From positions 8,678,819 to 8,742,818 of the forward strand of contig NW_024881316.1 in assembly GCF_018691265.1 (NCBI RefSeq): a stretch of DNA of 64,000 nt, read 5' to 3'. The notes below the pieces were generated by a model, which made no database searches, had not been told where the DNA came from, and saw only the letters and a list, made by a program, of their open reading frames with translations. This DNA is from Tyto alba. Its lineage: Eukaryota; Chordata; Aves; Strigiformes; Tytonidae. The number at the start of each line of letters is the position of its first letter. Position 1 is the stretch's first letter. A program made the translations under genes and the position numbers. Of this stretch, positions 62,768 through 64,000 are shown piece after piece.

Positions 62768-62801
<34 letters not shown>

Positions 62802-64000
62802 GGGCATAGAATATGTTAGGATGTTCAGAAACCAACTTTTTCTATTGCTGAGGTTGTCTCTAAAAGGGTGACAGGGAAGGCATCATTATGTCTAATGAAG
62901 GATTGCTTGAAGAGAAACTTTCTTTAGCAAAGATACAAACTACCTGGAATGTACATGAACAAGAATTATTTTTTAGATATAATTTCACATCTTCAAATTA
63001 AACAAATATCTCAGCTAGTAATGTTTTTCTCTACTGATTCTTTTGCTCCTTCTAGCCTCTATCCTGTCACTAATAACAGCAATAAACAAGTAATGAAAAG
63101 CTTGAAATTTCATTTCCTCTAACAGTTTGGACCGTATTCCAAGGAATAAACTCTACAGAGGCTTATTTCCTTCCTCTACTGTATCCTGTATGTTTCTATG
63201 CTTTGTACCACTGCTTTGACAGGCTTCTGTTTGCCTGTCACCTGGATTTGATTAAGTCCCATCTTCGTATTCACACCTGAAATGAACCTAGGACCTATGA
63301 AATTTCCAAAGACATCCACAGGATTCAGCAGTTGTTGAAACAATTAACTTAATGAAAGGTTATCCGACATCCTCTGTGATCCTAACCTCACCAATTTACC
63401 AGTCTCATTCAGGGTGTTATTCTTATAAATCCCTACATCTGTCTACATACAAATACATTTACCAGATATGCTTGTTCCAGATCACTCTTCAGTGCAGATA
63501 AATCATTAGAGATGTTGTATGCTATTTAGGCAGCTAGGTAGACTTGGTACTATATCTGAGAAACTTCTGTGAGTGCATTAATTTAAAAATCACATTTATT
63601 TTGCCATTGGCGTCTCAAAACCAAAACTATGTGGGAACATTTTTCTGAATTATTCAGTATTTTACCACTATGAATATTTATGTTAAAATAGAGAAGGTTG
63701 AAATGGGTTTTCTTTCCCATGAAAAATTGTTCTAGCAAACTCCTTTTGAAGAGTAAATACAGTAATTAACAAGATCAGCTCTGTTAAAGTTATGTCTCTT
63801 TAGGAAAGAAGACTTTTCTCTTTGGAGATTTTTGTCTGGACATGAGGATTAGAGTTGTCAGCAGTGACATGCCTCTTGAAGAAGAGCTATCCTGGATACA
63901 GACCATTTAGTGTTTTAAAGGTATGAAAAGAGGGCAAGATCCAAAACAAGATTTAGATCTTTAAGTCTGTAAAACCAACACTTACCCTGTTCAGCAAGCA
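61461..64000. other. Intergenic region to the window edge, no gene seen
   Basis: Contains T23 at 61882-61904 and T28 at 62769-62796, the latter preceded by a G-rich patch (62741-62758). Frames are at most 98 codons, without domains. No named repeat. Confidence 0.6.

Noticed and set aside
1..64000. CRISPR arrays, bacterial operons, phage or plasmid features, tRNA or rRNA genes
   Set aside because: The window is vertebrate nuclear DNA; no regularly spaced repeats, no cloverleaf-like sequence and no rRNA stretch were seen.

Overview
The window is vertebrate nuclear DNA, almost certainly from a bird. It holds the 3' end of one recognisable protein-coding gene, the Eph receptor EPHA7, on the + strand, followed by about 56 kb with no gene I can support. 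Three things point to a bird: a Chicken-Repeat-1 (CR1) LINE that ends in CATAGAAT octamers, a solo LTR of an avian ERVL-type endogenous retrovirus, and EPHA7 exons with vertebrate splice sites. The many short open frames spread over both strands are chance products of AT-rich, T-rich non-coding DNA, apart from those that fall inside the retroelements.

Layout. 1-5716: last part of EPHA7, with three coding exons (2962-3155, 4272-4427, 5602-5716) that join in frame into 154 residues plus stop. They encode the end of the tyrosine kinase domain, the SAM domain and the C-terminal PDZ ligand ending GIQV. The introns carry an old LINE relic and a MIR-like SINE. 5717 to about 8000, perhaps further: 3' UTR with several AATAAA/ATTAAA hexamers, two miR-137-type sites, one miR-9-type site and a Pumilio element. 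8-24.4 kb: AT-rich intergenic DNA with worn repeats, a G-quadruplex-type cluster (13.5 kb) and a G19 run (17.4 kb). 24468-27275: a 5'-truncated CR1 on the minus strand whose endonuclease and reverse transcriptase have lost catalytic residues. 29.65-30.20 kb: a stretch that reads like a conserved developmental enhancer, with paired GATA, homeodomain and SOX motifs. 30-47.5 kb: ancient SINE and MITE relics, microsatellites, and one unidentified protein-like block at 43.58-44.17 kb. 47556-48635: solo ERVL LTR on the minus strand with a 5-bp target duplication. 48.6-64 kb: an older CR1-type relic at 56.8 kb, microsatellites and two weaker candidate conserved elements.

With only one gene there is no operon-like cooperation to describe. 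The region fits the gene-poor flank expected downstream of EPHA7, where long-range regulatory elements are likelier than genes. I found no new biological system. The most interesting items are the motif-dense enhancer candidate near 30 kb, the unexplained protein-like block near 44 kb, and the strand bias of long homopolymers (11 poly-T against 3 poly-A runs of at least 18 nt).
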